A stretch of DNA of 17,293 nt, taken from assembly GCA_050246915.1 (NCBI GenBank), contig JBFWVD010000093.1:1-17293 (forward strand). The letters are read 5' to 3'. The notes beneath the pieces were generated by a model. The model saw only the letters and a program-made list of their open reading frames with translations. It searched no databases and was not told where the DNA came from. Within the stretch, counting starts at the first letter, position 1, and each line of letters opens with the position of its first letter. Source of the DNA: JBFWVD01 sp050246915 (GTDB lineage: Bacteria > Actinomycetota > Acidimicrobiia > Acidimicrobiales > Ilumatobacteraceae). Below, in pieces: positions 6,541 through 13,131 of the stretch. The position numbers were made by a program, and so were the translations under genes.

Positions 6541-6590
6541 GTGAGTCAGGCGCCGTGTCGGCTTCGGCAGGTCCGCTCCGCTTCCCTGCC

Positions 6591-7547
6591 TCAGGCCCCG
6601 AGATCGCCGATGAGGCGATCGGCCGCCGACCAGGGGTCGAGCTTGCGGTGCAGCACATCGGCCTCGAGTTGTGCGTAGCCCTCGACGCCGGTCAGCTGGC
6701 GGGCCTTGTCCTCGAGCCGCCGCACCACGATCTCGCGCAGCTCGTGACGCAGGCGCTTTGCCCGCCGCTCGTCGAGGGCACCGGTGGCCTCCAGATGAGA
6801 CCGATGCGTTGCGATGGCCTCCCACAGTTCCTTGGCGCCCTCGCCCTTGGCTGCGATGGTGCGCACCACCGGAGGCCGCCAGTCGTCATGGCCGATGTCG
6901 GACAGGTTGAGCATGTCCTGCAGGTCCCGCTCGGTCTCCTCGACCCCTTTGCGATCGGCCTTGTTGATCACGAAGATGTCGGCGATCTCCATGAGGCCGG
7001 CCTTGTTGGCCTGGACGGTGTCACCCCAGCCCGGATTGACCACGACCACCGTGGTGTCGGCGGCTCCGGCGATCTCGACCTCGACCTGGCCCACACCGAC
7101 CGTCTCCACCATGATCAACGGACGGCCCACAGCGTCGAGCAGCCGGATGGCTTCAGGAGCGGCCAATGCCAGGCCACCCAGATGGCCGCGCGTGGCCATC
7201 GAACGGATGAACACCTGCGGGTCGGTCGCGTGATCTTGCATACGGACCCGGTCACCAAGGATCGCCCCACCGGAGAACGGCGACGACGGATCGATGGCCA
7301 GCACGGTTACGGCAAGATCGAGGGACCGCTGATGTCCGATGAGCGAGTTGGTGAGCGTGGACTTGCCGGCGCCGGGCGCACCCGTGAGGCCGACCGTGTA
7401 GGCCTTTCCGCCGAGCGGATAGGCCAGTCGTCCGACCTCGCGAGCAGGGGCTCCGCCTTGCTCCACCAACGAGAGCAGCCGAGCCAGGCTGGCCCGATCT
7501 CCGGCGAGGGCAGCGGTGAGGAGTTCGGCGGGATCACGGCGTCGCAT
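6591..7547 (-). CDS. meaB: Methylmalonyl-CoA mutase-associated GTPase MeaB (ArgK family)
   Basis: A 318-residue P-loop G protein of the MeaB/MMAA family. The Walker A motif GAPGAGKST covers residues 56-64. IDPSSPFSGGAILGDRVRM (85-103) and the Walker B/switch region ETVGVGQVEVEIAGAADT (148-165) are family signatures, and NKAD (195-198) gives guanine specificity. MeaB protects adenosylcobalamin-dependent methylmalonyl-CoA mutase from inactivation and gates cofactor loading. No mutase gene is in the window, so its partner must lie elsewhere. The older name arginine/ornithine transport ATPase (ArgK) should not be used for function. No Shine-Dalgarno precedes the ATG at 7547; TAGCGT lies 9 nt upstream. 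The enoyl-CoA hydratase gene follows after 63 bp. Confidence 0.95.
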   Translation of the reverse strand: MRRRDPAELLTAALAGDRASLARLLSLVEQGGAPAREVGRLAYPLGGKAYTVGLTGAPGAGKSTLTNSLIGHQRSLDLAVTVLAIDPSSPFSGGAILGDRVRMQDHATDPQVFIRSMATRGHLGGLALAAPEAIRLLDAVGRPLIMVETVGVGQVEVEIAGAADTTVVVVNPGWGDTVQANKAGLMEIADIFVINKADRKGVEETERDLQDMLNLSDIGHDDWRPPVVRTIAAKGEGAKELWEAIATHRSHLEATGALDERRAKRLRHELREIVVRRLEDKARQLTGVEGYAQLEADVLHRKLDPWSAADRLIGDLGA

Positions 7548-7556
7548 GGCACTGCG

Positions 7557-7562
7557 ACGCTA
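7557..7562 (-). promoter_or_regulatory. Putative -10 element of meaB
   Basis: Minus-strand TAGCGT (TAnnnT) ends 9 nt before the meaB ATG. It lies in the 35-bp gap after the stop of the exported beta-propeller gene, which runs in the same direction. Confidence 0.3.
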
Positions 7563-7582
7563 GTGGACCGCTCGAGCGGGCC

Positions 7583-8617
7583 TCAGGTCCGGAACGTGAA
7601 CAGTGCCGGGAATCGATCGTTGCCGTCGGTGACGCTGATGCGGTGCTCGCTGACCCAGCCCGACGAACCGATCTGAGACGAGTCCTGCTTCGACGGGTCG
7701 AGAAGTGTCGGGTAGTACCGATACCAACCGGTTGTCTGTGTGTACTGCTGGGACTTCTCGACGAACGTCACCGGATCGGACCACTGTCGAAGGTCACGGG
7801 ACGATCGAAAGCGGAATGCCTTGTCGGTGCTGTACGCACACAGCCACTGTCTTTGCGCCGTCGACCAACGTAGACAAGGCGATGCGGCGTAGAAGTGGGG
7901 GCCTGCACCACCTTCGGAGATGACCTCGCCGCGCTTGGTCCATGTACCAGGCGATCCATCAGCATTCATCGGCGCTGTTGCACTCCAGATCTGTTGATGG
8001 CGCCCGTCTCCGTATCGGTTGCCGTAGAGCATCACGAAGGTGTTGCCATTGCGCACGACCGATGGTGACTCCGCGCCTCGAAACCCGGTCGGCTGCAGGG
8101 CGTCACCGGTCAAAATGGTTCCGCGGTACTGCCAGGTGTATCCCTCGTCGTCGGACTGCGCGAACCCGATCGAGGCAACGTGGCCGTCCGGACCGATCCG
8201 TTCCTGATGAATCCAGCCGTACAAACGGCGGGACCGTGTCGAGCGCAGCACGCTGTTGATGCCGCTGTAGTGCGCGTTGTCACCCGTTCCATTGGAACCG
8301 TGAACCCACACACCGGGCGAGAGCGAATCGAGTGTTCGACCGACATGACGGTAGGTGTGCCCGTTGCCGTGCATCTGGAACACGATGAGGTTTCCGTCAG
8401 AGGCCTTCACGAACGAAACGGGACCGTCGCCGGCCCCGGGTGGGAACTGACCGCCGCTGTGGTGATCCTGCTCGAGCGCAGACCACCGAGTGACCGTCGA
8501 TCCGGCCCGGATTCGAAACGACGGCACGGCGGCGGACGCTCGGGTGGCCGTGCCGATCGACAATCCGAGAACGCCGAGCGACGCGCTGCCCGCTTTCAAG
8601 AACGCTCGACGATGCAT
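7583..8617 (-). CDS. Tat-exported sialidase-like beta-propeller protein
   Basis: A 344-residue exported protein. The N-terminus MHRRAFLKAGSASLGVLG has a twin-arginine RRAFLK motif and a hydrophobic core, with a likely cleavage after ASA near residue 29. The mature part reads as repeated beta-propeller blades. It contains a perfect Asp-box, SDDEGYTW (155-162), and a degenerate one near SSRDLRQWSDP (272-282), as in sialidase/BNR-repeat and related glycoside hydrolase families. ESPSVVRNGNTFVMLYG resembles blade strands of GH43/GH33-like folds. Cys248 and Cys260 could form a disulfide after folding. I cannot identify catalytic residues, so binding or hydrolysis of an extracellular glycan is only a suggestion. 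The start has GAGAGG about 8 nt upstream (8626-8631). It diverges from the MarR-MFS operon. Confidence 0.75.
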   Translation of the reverse strand: MHRRAFLKAGSASLGVLGLSIGTATRASAAVPSFRIRAGSTVTRWSALEQDHHSGGQFPPGAGDGPVSFVKASDGNLIVFQMHGNGHTYRHVGRTLDSLSPGVWVHGSNGTGDNAHYSGINSVLRSTRSRRLYGWIHQERIGPDGHVASIGFAQSDDEGYTWQYRGTILTGDALQPTGFRGAESPSVVRNGNTFVMLYGNRYGDGRHQQIWSATAPMNADGSPGTWTKRGEVISEGGAGPHFYAASPCLRWSTAQRQWLCAYSTDKAFRFRSSRDLRQWSDPVTFVEKSQQYTQTTGWYRYYPTLLDPSKQDSSQIGSSGWVSEHRISVTDGNDRFPALFTFRT

Positions 8618-8731
8618 GTTGACGACCTCTCACGACACTTCGGCCTCCTGGTCGGCGCGACCGTGCGGGTTGTGAGGTGTTCAAACGCGATTCCTCGGAG
8701 CCGATCTCCTCCGCCCTGAACTCCCGACATA

Positions 8732-8753
8732 ACTTTCGTTAGCAAACGAAAGT
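8732..8753. promoter_or_regulatory. Perfect palindromic operator upstream of the MarR-MFS operon
   Basis: The arms ACTTTCGTT (8732-8740) and AACGAAAGT (8745-8753) are exact inverted complements around AGCA. The site overlaps the -35 region of the MarR gene: TTAGCA at 8739-8744, 18 nt before the -10 TACCAT at 8763-8768. MarR proteins commonly repress by binding such palindromes in their own promoter, so this is probably the autoregulatory operator of the MarR gene starting at 8775. Confidence 0.75.
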
Positions 8754-8762
8754 ATCTCCGGA

Positions 8763-8768
8763 TACCAT
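8763..8768 (+). promoter_or_regulatory. Putative -10 element of the MarR-MFS operon
   Basis: TACCAT (TAnnnT) ends 6 nt before the ATG at 8775 and no Shine-Dalgarno is present, consistent with a leaderless mRNA. A -35-like TTAGCA lies 18 nt upstream inside the palindrome. Confidence 0.45.
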
Positions 8769-8774
8769 CGACCC

Positions 8775-9233
8775 ATGGCCCGCACGAAGAATCCCCCGGA
8801 GATCGCAGAGCTGGCGGAGACGCTGCGACTGTCGATCACCCGCTTGGCGAGGGTGCTCCGCCAACAAGACGGCAGCGACCTCACCCCGAGCACCACCTCG
8901 GCCCTCGCCATGATCAACCTCCATGGACCGCTCACGCTCGGCGACCTCGCCGCGCGAGAGCGGGTGTCGGCGCCCACCATCACTCGCATCGTCGAGAAGT
9001 TGCAGCAGAGCGGTCTGGTGACGCGTTGGGTGAGCGAGCGAGACGCACGGGTCGCCTTCGTCGAGGTGACGGACGCGGGTCGCAAGGTCATCATCGATGC
9101 CCGTTCCCGCCGCACCCGTTGGCTCATGGCCCACCTCGGTGAACTGTCGCAGGACGATCTCAAGGCGCTGCGCCACGCCGCCCCGGTGCTCGAACGACTG
9201 GTCGACCTCGCCCGAGAGGAGGACAACACATGA
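8775..9233 (+). CDS. MarR family transcriptional regulator of the adjacent MFS exporter
   Basis: A 152-residue MarR protein. An N-terminal dimerisation helix (AELAETLRLSITRLARVLRQQ) is followed by LTPSTTSALAMINLHGPLT, the winged HTH LGDLAARERVSAPTITRIVEKLQQSG (about 55-80) and the wing TRWVSERDARVAFVEVTDAG with the family SxxDxR pattern. The C-terminal helices return to the dimer interface. The stop codon overlaps the start of the MFS gene by 4 bp (ATGA), so the two are translationally coupled. A perfect palindrome covers the promoter. The usual logic is repression of the exporter until a toxic or signalling ligand releases the regulator; the ligand is unknown. Confidence 0.92.
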   Translation: MARTKNPPEIAELAETLRLSITRLARVLRQQDGSDLTPSTTSALAMINLHGPLTLGDLAARERVSAPTITRIVEKLQQSGLVTRWVSERDARVAFVEVTDAGRKVIIDARSRRTRWLMAHLGELSQDDLKALRHAAPVLERLVDLAREEDNT

Positions 9234-10486
9234 CGCGAGTCATCACCGCGATTCGCGTGACGTTCCGATCCCTGTCGATCCGAAACTTCCGTCTGTACTT
9301 CGTCGGTCAGCTCATCTCGCAGATCGGCACATGGCTCACCCAGATCGCGTTGACGCTCCTCATGCTGCACCTCACCGACAGCGGTGTGGCCATCGGGTTC
9401 TTGGTCGCGTGCCAGTTCGGGCCTGTGCTCGTGTTCGGTGCATATGGCGGGGTCATCGCCGACCGCGCCGACAAACGACGTCTGCTCATCACCACCCAGA
9501 CGTTGCAGATGGTGCAGTCGTTCGTGCTCGCTGCGTTCGCGTTCATGGACCATCCGCCCATCGGCGTGTTCTACGCAACCGCGCTGGCGGGTGGGTTCAT
9601 CTTGGCCTTCGACAATCCGGTGCGTCGCTCGTTCGTGTCGGAGTTGGTCCCCGAGGCGGAGATGCACAACGCCGTCACGCTCAACAGCGCCATCATGACC
9701 AGCTCGCGCATCTTCGGGCCGGCGATCGCCGGGCTCCTCGTCGTGACCGCCGGTTACGGATGGGCCTTCGCTGTCGATGGGCTCTCGTACCTCGCTGTGT
9801 TGACGAGCTTGTTCATGATGCGTTCGTCGGAGCTCCACGCCTCACCGCGATCGACCCGAGGCAAGGGGCAGATCCGCGACGGCCTGCGCTACATCCGACG
9901 AGTCGATGAACTGTGGGTGCCGATGGTCATGGTGGCCATCATCGGTGCATTCACCTTCAACTTCGCCGTGACGTTGCCGCTCTTCGTGAAGAGGAGCCTC
10001 GATGGATCGGACGGTACCTACACGCTCGTGTACTCGGTGCTCAGCATCGGATCGTTCGTCGGGGCGCTGGTCGCCGCCCACCGCCATGTCGTCACCGTCG
10101 ACCACATCGTGAAGGCGTCCTTCGGGTTCGGCGTGACGATGTGCCTATTGGCGTTGTCGCCCAACCTCGCCGTGGCATTCCCGGTAGCGCTGGTCGTCGG
10201 TTTCACCTCGATCGCCTTCATGGCCACCGCCAACGCCATCATGCAGGTCCGCGCCGATCCGGTGATGCGCGGTCGAGTCCTGGCCCTGCAGTCGATGGTG
10301 CTCATCGGCACGACACCGATCGGCGGACCGCTGCTGGGCGCCGTGTGCGAGTACATCGACGCTCGGGCCGGACTCATCGTCGGTGGAGTGGCAGCGGTGG
10401 CGGCGGCAGCGTGGGGCCGGGCACACATGCGCCGTTCGATCGTCGCCGCGAGCGATGACAACATGGCGCTCGTCGAGTCGGTATGA
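9230..10486 (+). CDS. MFS transporter (MFS_3 / EntS-like exporter)
   Basis: A 418-residue major facilitator protein with about 12 predicted membrane segments, the first beginning near NFRLYFVGQLISQIGTWLTQIAL (residues 19-41). The motif A loop between helices 2 and 3 is GGVIADRADKRRLL (73-86). The N-terminal FRSLSIRNFRLYFVGQ and the helix 5 region NSAIMTSSRIFGPAIAGLL (152-170) are typical of the MFS_3 group, which includes the enterobactin exporter EntS. Export of a small molecule or drug is likely; the substrate is unknown. Translation begins in an ATGA overlap with the MarR gene and has a strong AGGAGG (9217-9222) 7 nt upstream, so it should be expressed well when the operon is derepressed. 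Confidence 0.92.
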   Translation: MTRVITAIRVTFRSLSIRNFRLYFVGQLISQIGTWLTQIALTLLMLHLTDSGVAIGFLVACQFGPVLVFGAYGGVIADRADKRRLLITTQTLQMVQSFVLAAFAFMDHPPIGVFYATALAGGFILAFDNPVRRSFVSELVPEAEMHNAVTLNSAIMTSSRIFGPAIAGLLVVTAGYGWAFAVDGLSYLAVLTSLFMMRSSELHASPRSTRGKGQIRDGLRYIRRVDELWVPMVMVAIIGAFTFNFAVTLPLFVKRSLDGSDGTYTLVYSVLSIGSFVGALVAAHRHVVTVDHIVKASFGFGVTMCLLALSPNLAVAFPVALVVGFTSIAFMATANAIMQVRADPVMRGRVLALQSMVLIGTTPIGGPLLGAVCEYIDARAGLIVGGVAAVAAAAWGRAHMRRSIVAASDDNMALVESV

Positions 10487-10527
10487 CGGCGAGCGTTCGA
10501 GCTCGGTCGTTACCCCAGGAGCACAGC

Positions 10528-10782
10528 ATGGCAACAGCGAAGAAGGCGGCCACCTCAGCCAAGGGCTCCGCCACGTCCGACGAGAAGGTGAAGGGCCCCG
10601 CGTCCTACTTCCCGTCGATCGAGAAGACCTACGGGCAGCCGATCGCCCATTGGAAGCAGATCATCCGCGCCAACGCCGACCTCAAGCACATGGAGTTGGT
10701 GAGCCTCCTCAAGACCGAGCACGGCATCGGCCATGGCCACGCCAATGCACTCGTGGCCCACACCTTGGCCGAAGACGCCTGA
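10528..10782 (+). CDS. DUF4287 domain-containing protein
   Basis: An 84-residue protein. A Lys/Ala/Ser-rich N-terminal tail of about 22 residues is followed by SYFPSIEKTYGQPIAHWKQI and ADLKHMELVSLLKTEHGIGHGHANALVAHTL, the pattern of the small DUF4287 family. Function is unknown; the family is helical and soluble, and its members often occur as stand-alone small proteins. The ATG at 10528 has AGGAG about 8 nt upstream, and is preferred over an in-frame ATG at 10483 that overlaps the MFS gene. It lies 41 bp after the MFS stop and 18 bp before the GNAT gene, so it may be a distal part of that transcript. Confidence 0.85.
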   Translation: MATAKKAATSAKGSATSDEKVKGPASYFPSIEKTYGQPIAHWKQIIRANADLKHMELVSLLKTEHGIGHGHANALVAHTLAEDA

Positions 10783-10800
10783 ACCGCGTTCTGACACCGA

Positions 10801-11403
10801 ATGATGCCCGAAGTCCCCGTACGTGTCGCCAGCGTCGCCGATCGCGCTGCTGTGGTGTCAACCGTGGTTGCGTCCTTTGTGGCCGATCCGGCGTTCCGCC
10901 ACTTCTTCCCCGACGACTCCACCTACCGAGCATGCGCGACGTCGTTCGTCGAGTATCTGTTCGACAAGCGCGTCGAGCATTCCAGCGTGTGGGTGACACC
11001 CGGCTGTGAGGCGGTGGCTCTGTGGTCCCCACCGGCGTCGGCCATCACCGAGGAGCAGCGCTCCGCGGCGGAGCATCGTCGCCGGGAGATGATCGCCGCA
11101 GTCGGTCCCGACGCCGCCGCACGGCTGGCGCGATACGACGAGACAGTGGACGCTGCGCTGCCGGTCGACGGCGACTTCTGGTACCTCGGCATCCTGGCGT
11201 GCCATCCGGACCACGCGGGCTCGGGCCTCGGCCGCCATGTTCTCGACGCGGGCATCCGGCACGTTCGATCACTCGGTGCGACGGCCTACCTCGAGACCAC
11301 CAACCCGGCCAATGTGGGCTACTACCAGCGGGCTGGATGGGTCGAAGCAACCAGAATTGACACGGGCGAGCCGTCGGCCATCTGGGTGCTCCGGGTCAGC
11401 TGA
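10801..11403 (+). CDS. GNAT family N-acetyltransferase
   Basis: A 200-residue acetyltransferase of the Gcn5 superfamily. An N-terminal VRVASVADRAAVVSTVVASFVADP block (helix alpha-1) is followed by strands around HSSVWVTPGCEAVALWSPP. The acetyl-CoA motif is WYLGILACHPDHAGSGLGRHVLDAG (127-151), with the usual Q/RxxGxG loop appearing as HAGSGLG. LETTNPANVGYYQRAGW (164-180) is the conserved motif B. The central insertion (84-120) is longer than in minimal GNATs and resembles those acting on small molecules or antibiotics. Substrate is unknown. Two consecutive ATG codons (10801, 10804) are possible starts and neither has a Shine-Dalgarno. It lies 18 bp downstream of the DUF4287 gene. Confidence 0.9.
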   Translation: MMPEVPVRVASVADRAAVVSTVVASFVADPAFRHFFPDDSTYRACATSFVEYLFDKRVEHSSVWVTPGCEAVALWSPPASAITEEQRSAAEHRRREMIAAVGPDAAARLARYDETVDAALPVDGDFWYLGILACHPDHAGSGLGRHVLDAGIRHVRSLGATAYLETTNPANVGYYQRAGWVEATRIDTGEPSAIWVLRVS

Positions 11404-11433
11404 TCACTCAGTTGGCCCATAGGAAGCGCTTGA

Positions 11434-12219
11434 TCAGCGGCGCTTGGAGAGCAGACGCAACAACTCGAGGTACAGCCACACGATGGTGATGACCAGACCC
11501 AGCCCGGCGTACCACTCCATGTACTTGGGAGCTCCGGCCTTGGTCGAGCGTTCGATGAGATCGAAGTCGAGCGTGAGGTTGAACGCTGCCAGGCCCGCGG
11601 CGAACAAGGAGAAGGCAATGCCCAACGGGCTCGGCGAGTTGAGGAACGGCACACCGACACCGACCGCGTGGAGCACGATCGATACCACGTAGAACAGCGC
11701 CAGCCCGGCGGTGGCCGACGTGACGATCATGCGCATCCGGTCGGTCACCTTGATGACCCGGGTGGCGTACAGGAACCACATCACCGCGAACACGCCGATG
11801 GTGGCACCGACGGCCTGCAGCACGATGCCTTCGTAGCGCACGTCGTAGATGTGGCTGATGACGCCGACACCAGCGCCCTGGCAGATCGCATAGATCGGAC
11901 CGAGGACACGAGCCAACTTGGGCTTGCGAGAGCTCACCAGCGCGACGATGAACCCGCCGATGATGGCCACCAGCAGCCAACTCGGGGCGCTGGTGGTGGT
12001 GACGTTGCCGACCGTCGATTCCGACACCGCATTCCAGCCGAACCAGGCGGCGACCAGGAAGATGGCGAAGAGCGCCCCGACAGCCGTGGCAGTGCCGGCG
12101 ATGGTCATCGACTCGGGAGCGGGAGCGTTCACATAGATGCCCGTCCCGGGAGCAGCCCACCCGGGTCCGCCTGCGCGCTCTTGCTCGAACGCCCGCTCTG
12201 TCAACACTGGATTCGACAT
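11434..12219 (-). CDS. Bax inhibitor-1/YccA family membrane protein
   Basis: A 261-residue integral membrane protein. After a 35-residue soluble N-terminus (MSNPVLTERAFEQER, Pro/Gly-rich) seven hydrophobic segments follow at about 38-62, 79-97, 104-124, 131-151, 163-187, 197-216 and 235-256. The pair of Asp in FNLTLDFDLIE (218 and 220) and the end WLYLELLRLLSKRR are typical of the actinobacterial branch of this family. Related proteins such as B. subtilis YetJ are pH-sensitive calcium leak channels, but a calcium role here is inference. The ATG at 12219 is supported by GAGAGGTGG just upstream. It diverges from the SDR gene and is convergent with the GNAT gene, leaving 30 bp between the stops. 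Confidence 0.92.
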   Translation of the reverse strand: MSNPVLTERAFEQERAGGPGWAAPGTGIYVNAPAPESMTIAGTATAVGALFAIFLVAAWFGWNAVSESTVGNVTTTSAPSWLLVAIIGGFIVALVSSRKPKLARVLGPIYAICQGAGVGVISHIYDVRYEGIVLQAVGATIGVFAVMWFLYATRVIKVTDRMRMIVTSATAGLALFYVVSIVLHAVGVGVPFLNSPSPLGIAFSLFAAGLAAFNLTLDFDLIERSTKAGAPKYMEWYAGLGLVITIVWLYLELLRLLSKRR

Positions 12220-12263
12220 GTCCACCTCTCGGTGTGTGTTTACACGGTTCGAACGCACTTTCC

Positions 12264-12286
12264 GCTGTCAGCCATCGGCTGATAGC
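12264..12286. promoter_or_regulatory. Imperfect palindrome in the BI-1/SDR divergent promoter
   Basis: TCAGCC (12268-12273) and GGCTGA (12277-12282) are perfect arms around ATC. After one G/T mismatch the symmetry resumes as GCT/AGC, giving a 23-nt site. It sits where the -35 of the SDR gene would be, since a -10-like TAGCGT lies at 12306-12311. Operator or transcript hairpin are both possible. Confidence 0.4.
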
Positions 12287-12305
12287 GACCGCGAGGTGAG
12301 ACATC

Positions 12306-12311
12306 TAGCGT
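12306..12311 (+). promoter_or_regulatory. Putative -10 element of the SDR gene
   Basis: TAGCGT (TAnnnT) lies 27 nt before the ATG at 12339. It would give a leader of about 20 nt holding the AGGGGG ribosome binding site at 12328-12333. Confidence 0.35.
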
Positions 12312-12338
12312 GTCCCCGGGTTGATGCAGGGGGATGCG

Positions 12339-13100
12339 ATGTTCAGTCTCGAGGGGAAAGTGGCGTTGGTGACCGGTGGGAGCCGGGGCCTGGGGCGGGC
12401 GATGATCGAGGGCTTCGCCAAGGCAGGGGCCGACGTGGTGATCGCCAGTCGCAACCTCGAGTCCTGTCAGTCGGCCGCGGCAGAGATCGAGGAGCGATAC
12501 GGGCGACAGGCCCTTCCCATCGCCGCCCACGTCGGCAAGTGGGACACCCTCGATGCACTCGTGGACGCGGCCTATGACCGCTTCGGCAAGGTGGACGTAC
12601 TCGTCAACAACGCCGGCTTCTCACCCCGCTACGACTCGCTCGTCGGTGTGAGCGAGGAACTGTGGGACAAGGTGTATGGCGTGTGCGTGAAGGGCCCGTT
12701 CCGGCTCTCCGTGCTCGTGGCTGAGCGCATGGCCGCCGGCGATGGCGGGTCCATCATCAACATCAGCACGACCGGAGCCGTCGATCCGCAGGGATGGGCC
12801 GTGCCATATCACTCGGCCAAGGCCGCCCTCAACGCCATGACCATCGCCTTGGCCCGCAGGTTGGGACCCAAGATCCGCGTGAACTGCATCATGCCGGGCG
12901 CGTTCCAGACCGACGTCACCAAGCACTGGAACATCGAGGAGTTCAACGAATCGGTGAAGGACGTCATGGCCATGCAACGCATCGGCCAGCCGGAAGAAAT
13001 CGTGGGTGCCGCGCTGTACTTCGCCAGCAGCGCATCCAGTTACACCACCGGTGCGATCCTGCCCGTCGAGGGCGGCTCGGGGGCCATCCCCATCCCGTGA
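12339..13100 (+). CDS. Short-chain dehydrogenase/reductase (SDR, classical)
   Basis: A 253-residue classical SDR. The NAD(P)-binding motif TGGSRGLG covers residues 12-19; SRN at about 37-39 (after VVIA) suggests NADPH preference, though weakly. NNAG is at 90-93. The catalytic YHSAK gives Tyr157 and Lys161. The residue 13 positions before Tyr157, where the catalytic Ser normally lies, is Thr144 (NIST-TG), with Ser143 next to it. The C-terminal PVEGGSGAIPIP is usual for FabG-like reductases. It should interconvert an alcohol and a ketone on a small or acyl substrate. The ATG at 12339 is chosen because AGGGGG lies 5 nt upstream; TTG 12321 and ATG 12324 are less likely. It diverges from the BI-1 gene. 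Confidence 0.92.
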   Translation: MFSLEGKVALVTGGSRGLGRAMIEGFAKAGADVVIASRNLESCQSAAAEIEERYGRQALPIAAHVGKWDTLDALVDAAYDRFGKVDVLVNNAGFSPRYDSLVGVSEELWDKVYGVCVKGPFRLSVLVAERMAAGDGGSIINISTTGAVDPQGWAVPYHSAKAALNAMTIALARRLGPKIRVNCIMPGAFQTDVTKHWNIEEFNESVKDVMAMQRIGQPEEIVGAALYFASSASSYTTGAILPVEGGSGAIPIP

Positions 13101-13131
13101 CGGCGGACAGGCTCGCCATCGGGTGGATCGT

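Noticed and set aside
7568..7579. Perfect 12-bp palindrome CCGCTCGAGCGG near the end of the propeller gene
   Set aside because: It is short, GC-rich and built around a CTCGAG core that is expected by chance here; a 4-bp stem with no T-run is too weak to call a terminator.
5691..7676. Very long open plus-strand frame across the enoyl-CoA hydratase and meaB region
   Set aside because: It is antisense to two genes with complete family motifs, its product is His/Gly/Asp-rich low-complexity sequence with no domain, and such shadows are common in GC-rich DNA.
7557..9240. Defence or toxin-antitoxin island around the propeller/MarR/MFS genes
   Set aside because: No nuclease, toxin, kinase or defence-type ATPase domain is present; the layout is an ordinary regulator-exporter pair beside an exported protein.
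11424..11445. AAGCGC/GCGCTT inverted repeat between the GNAT and BI-1 stops
   Set aside because: Only 6 bp arms with a 10-nt loop, partly inside the BI-1 coding end; not strong enough to list as a terminator.
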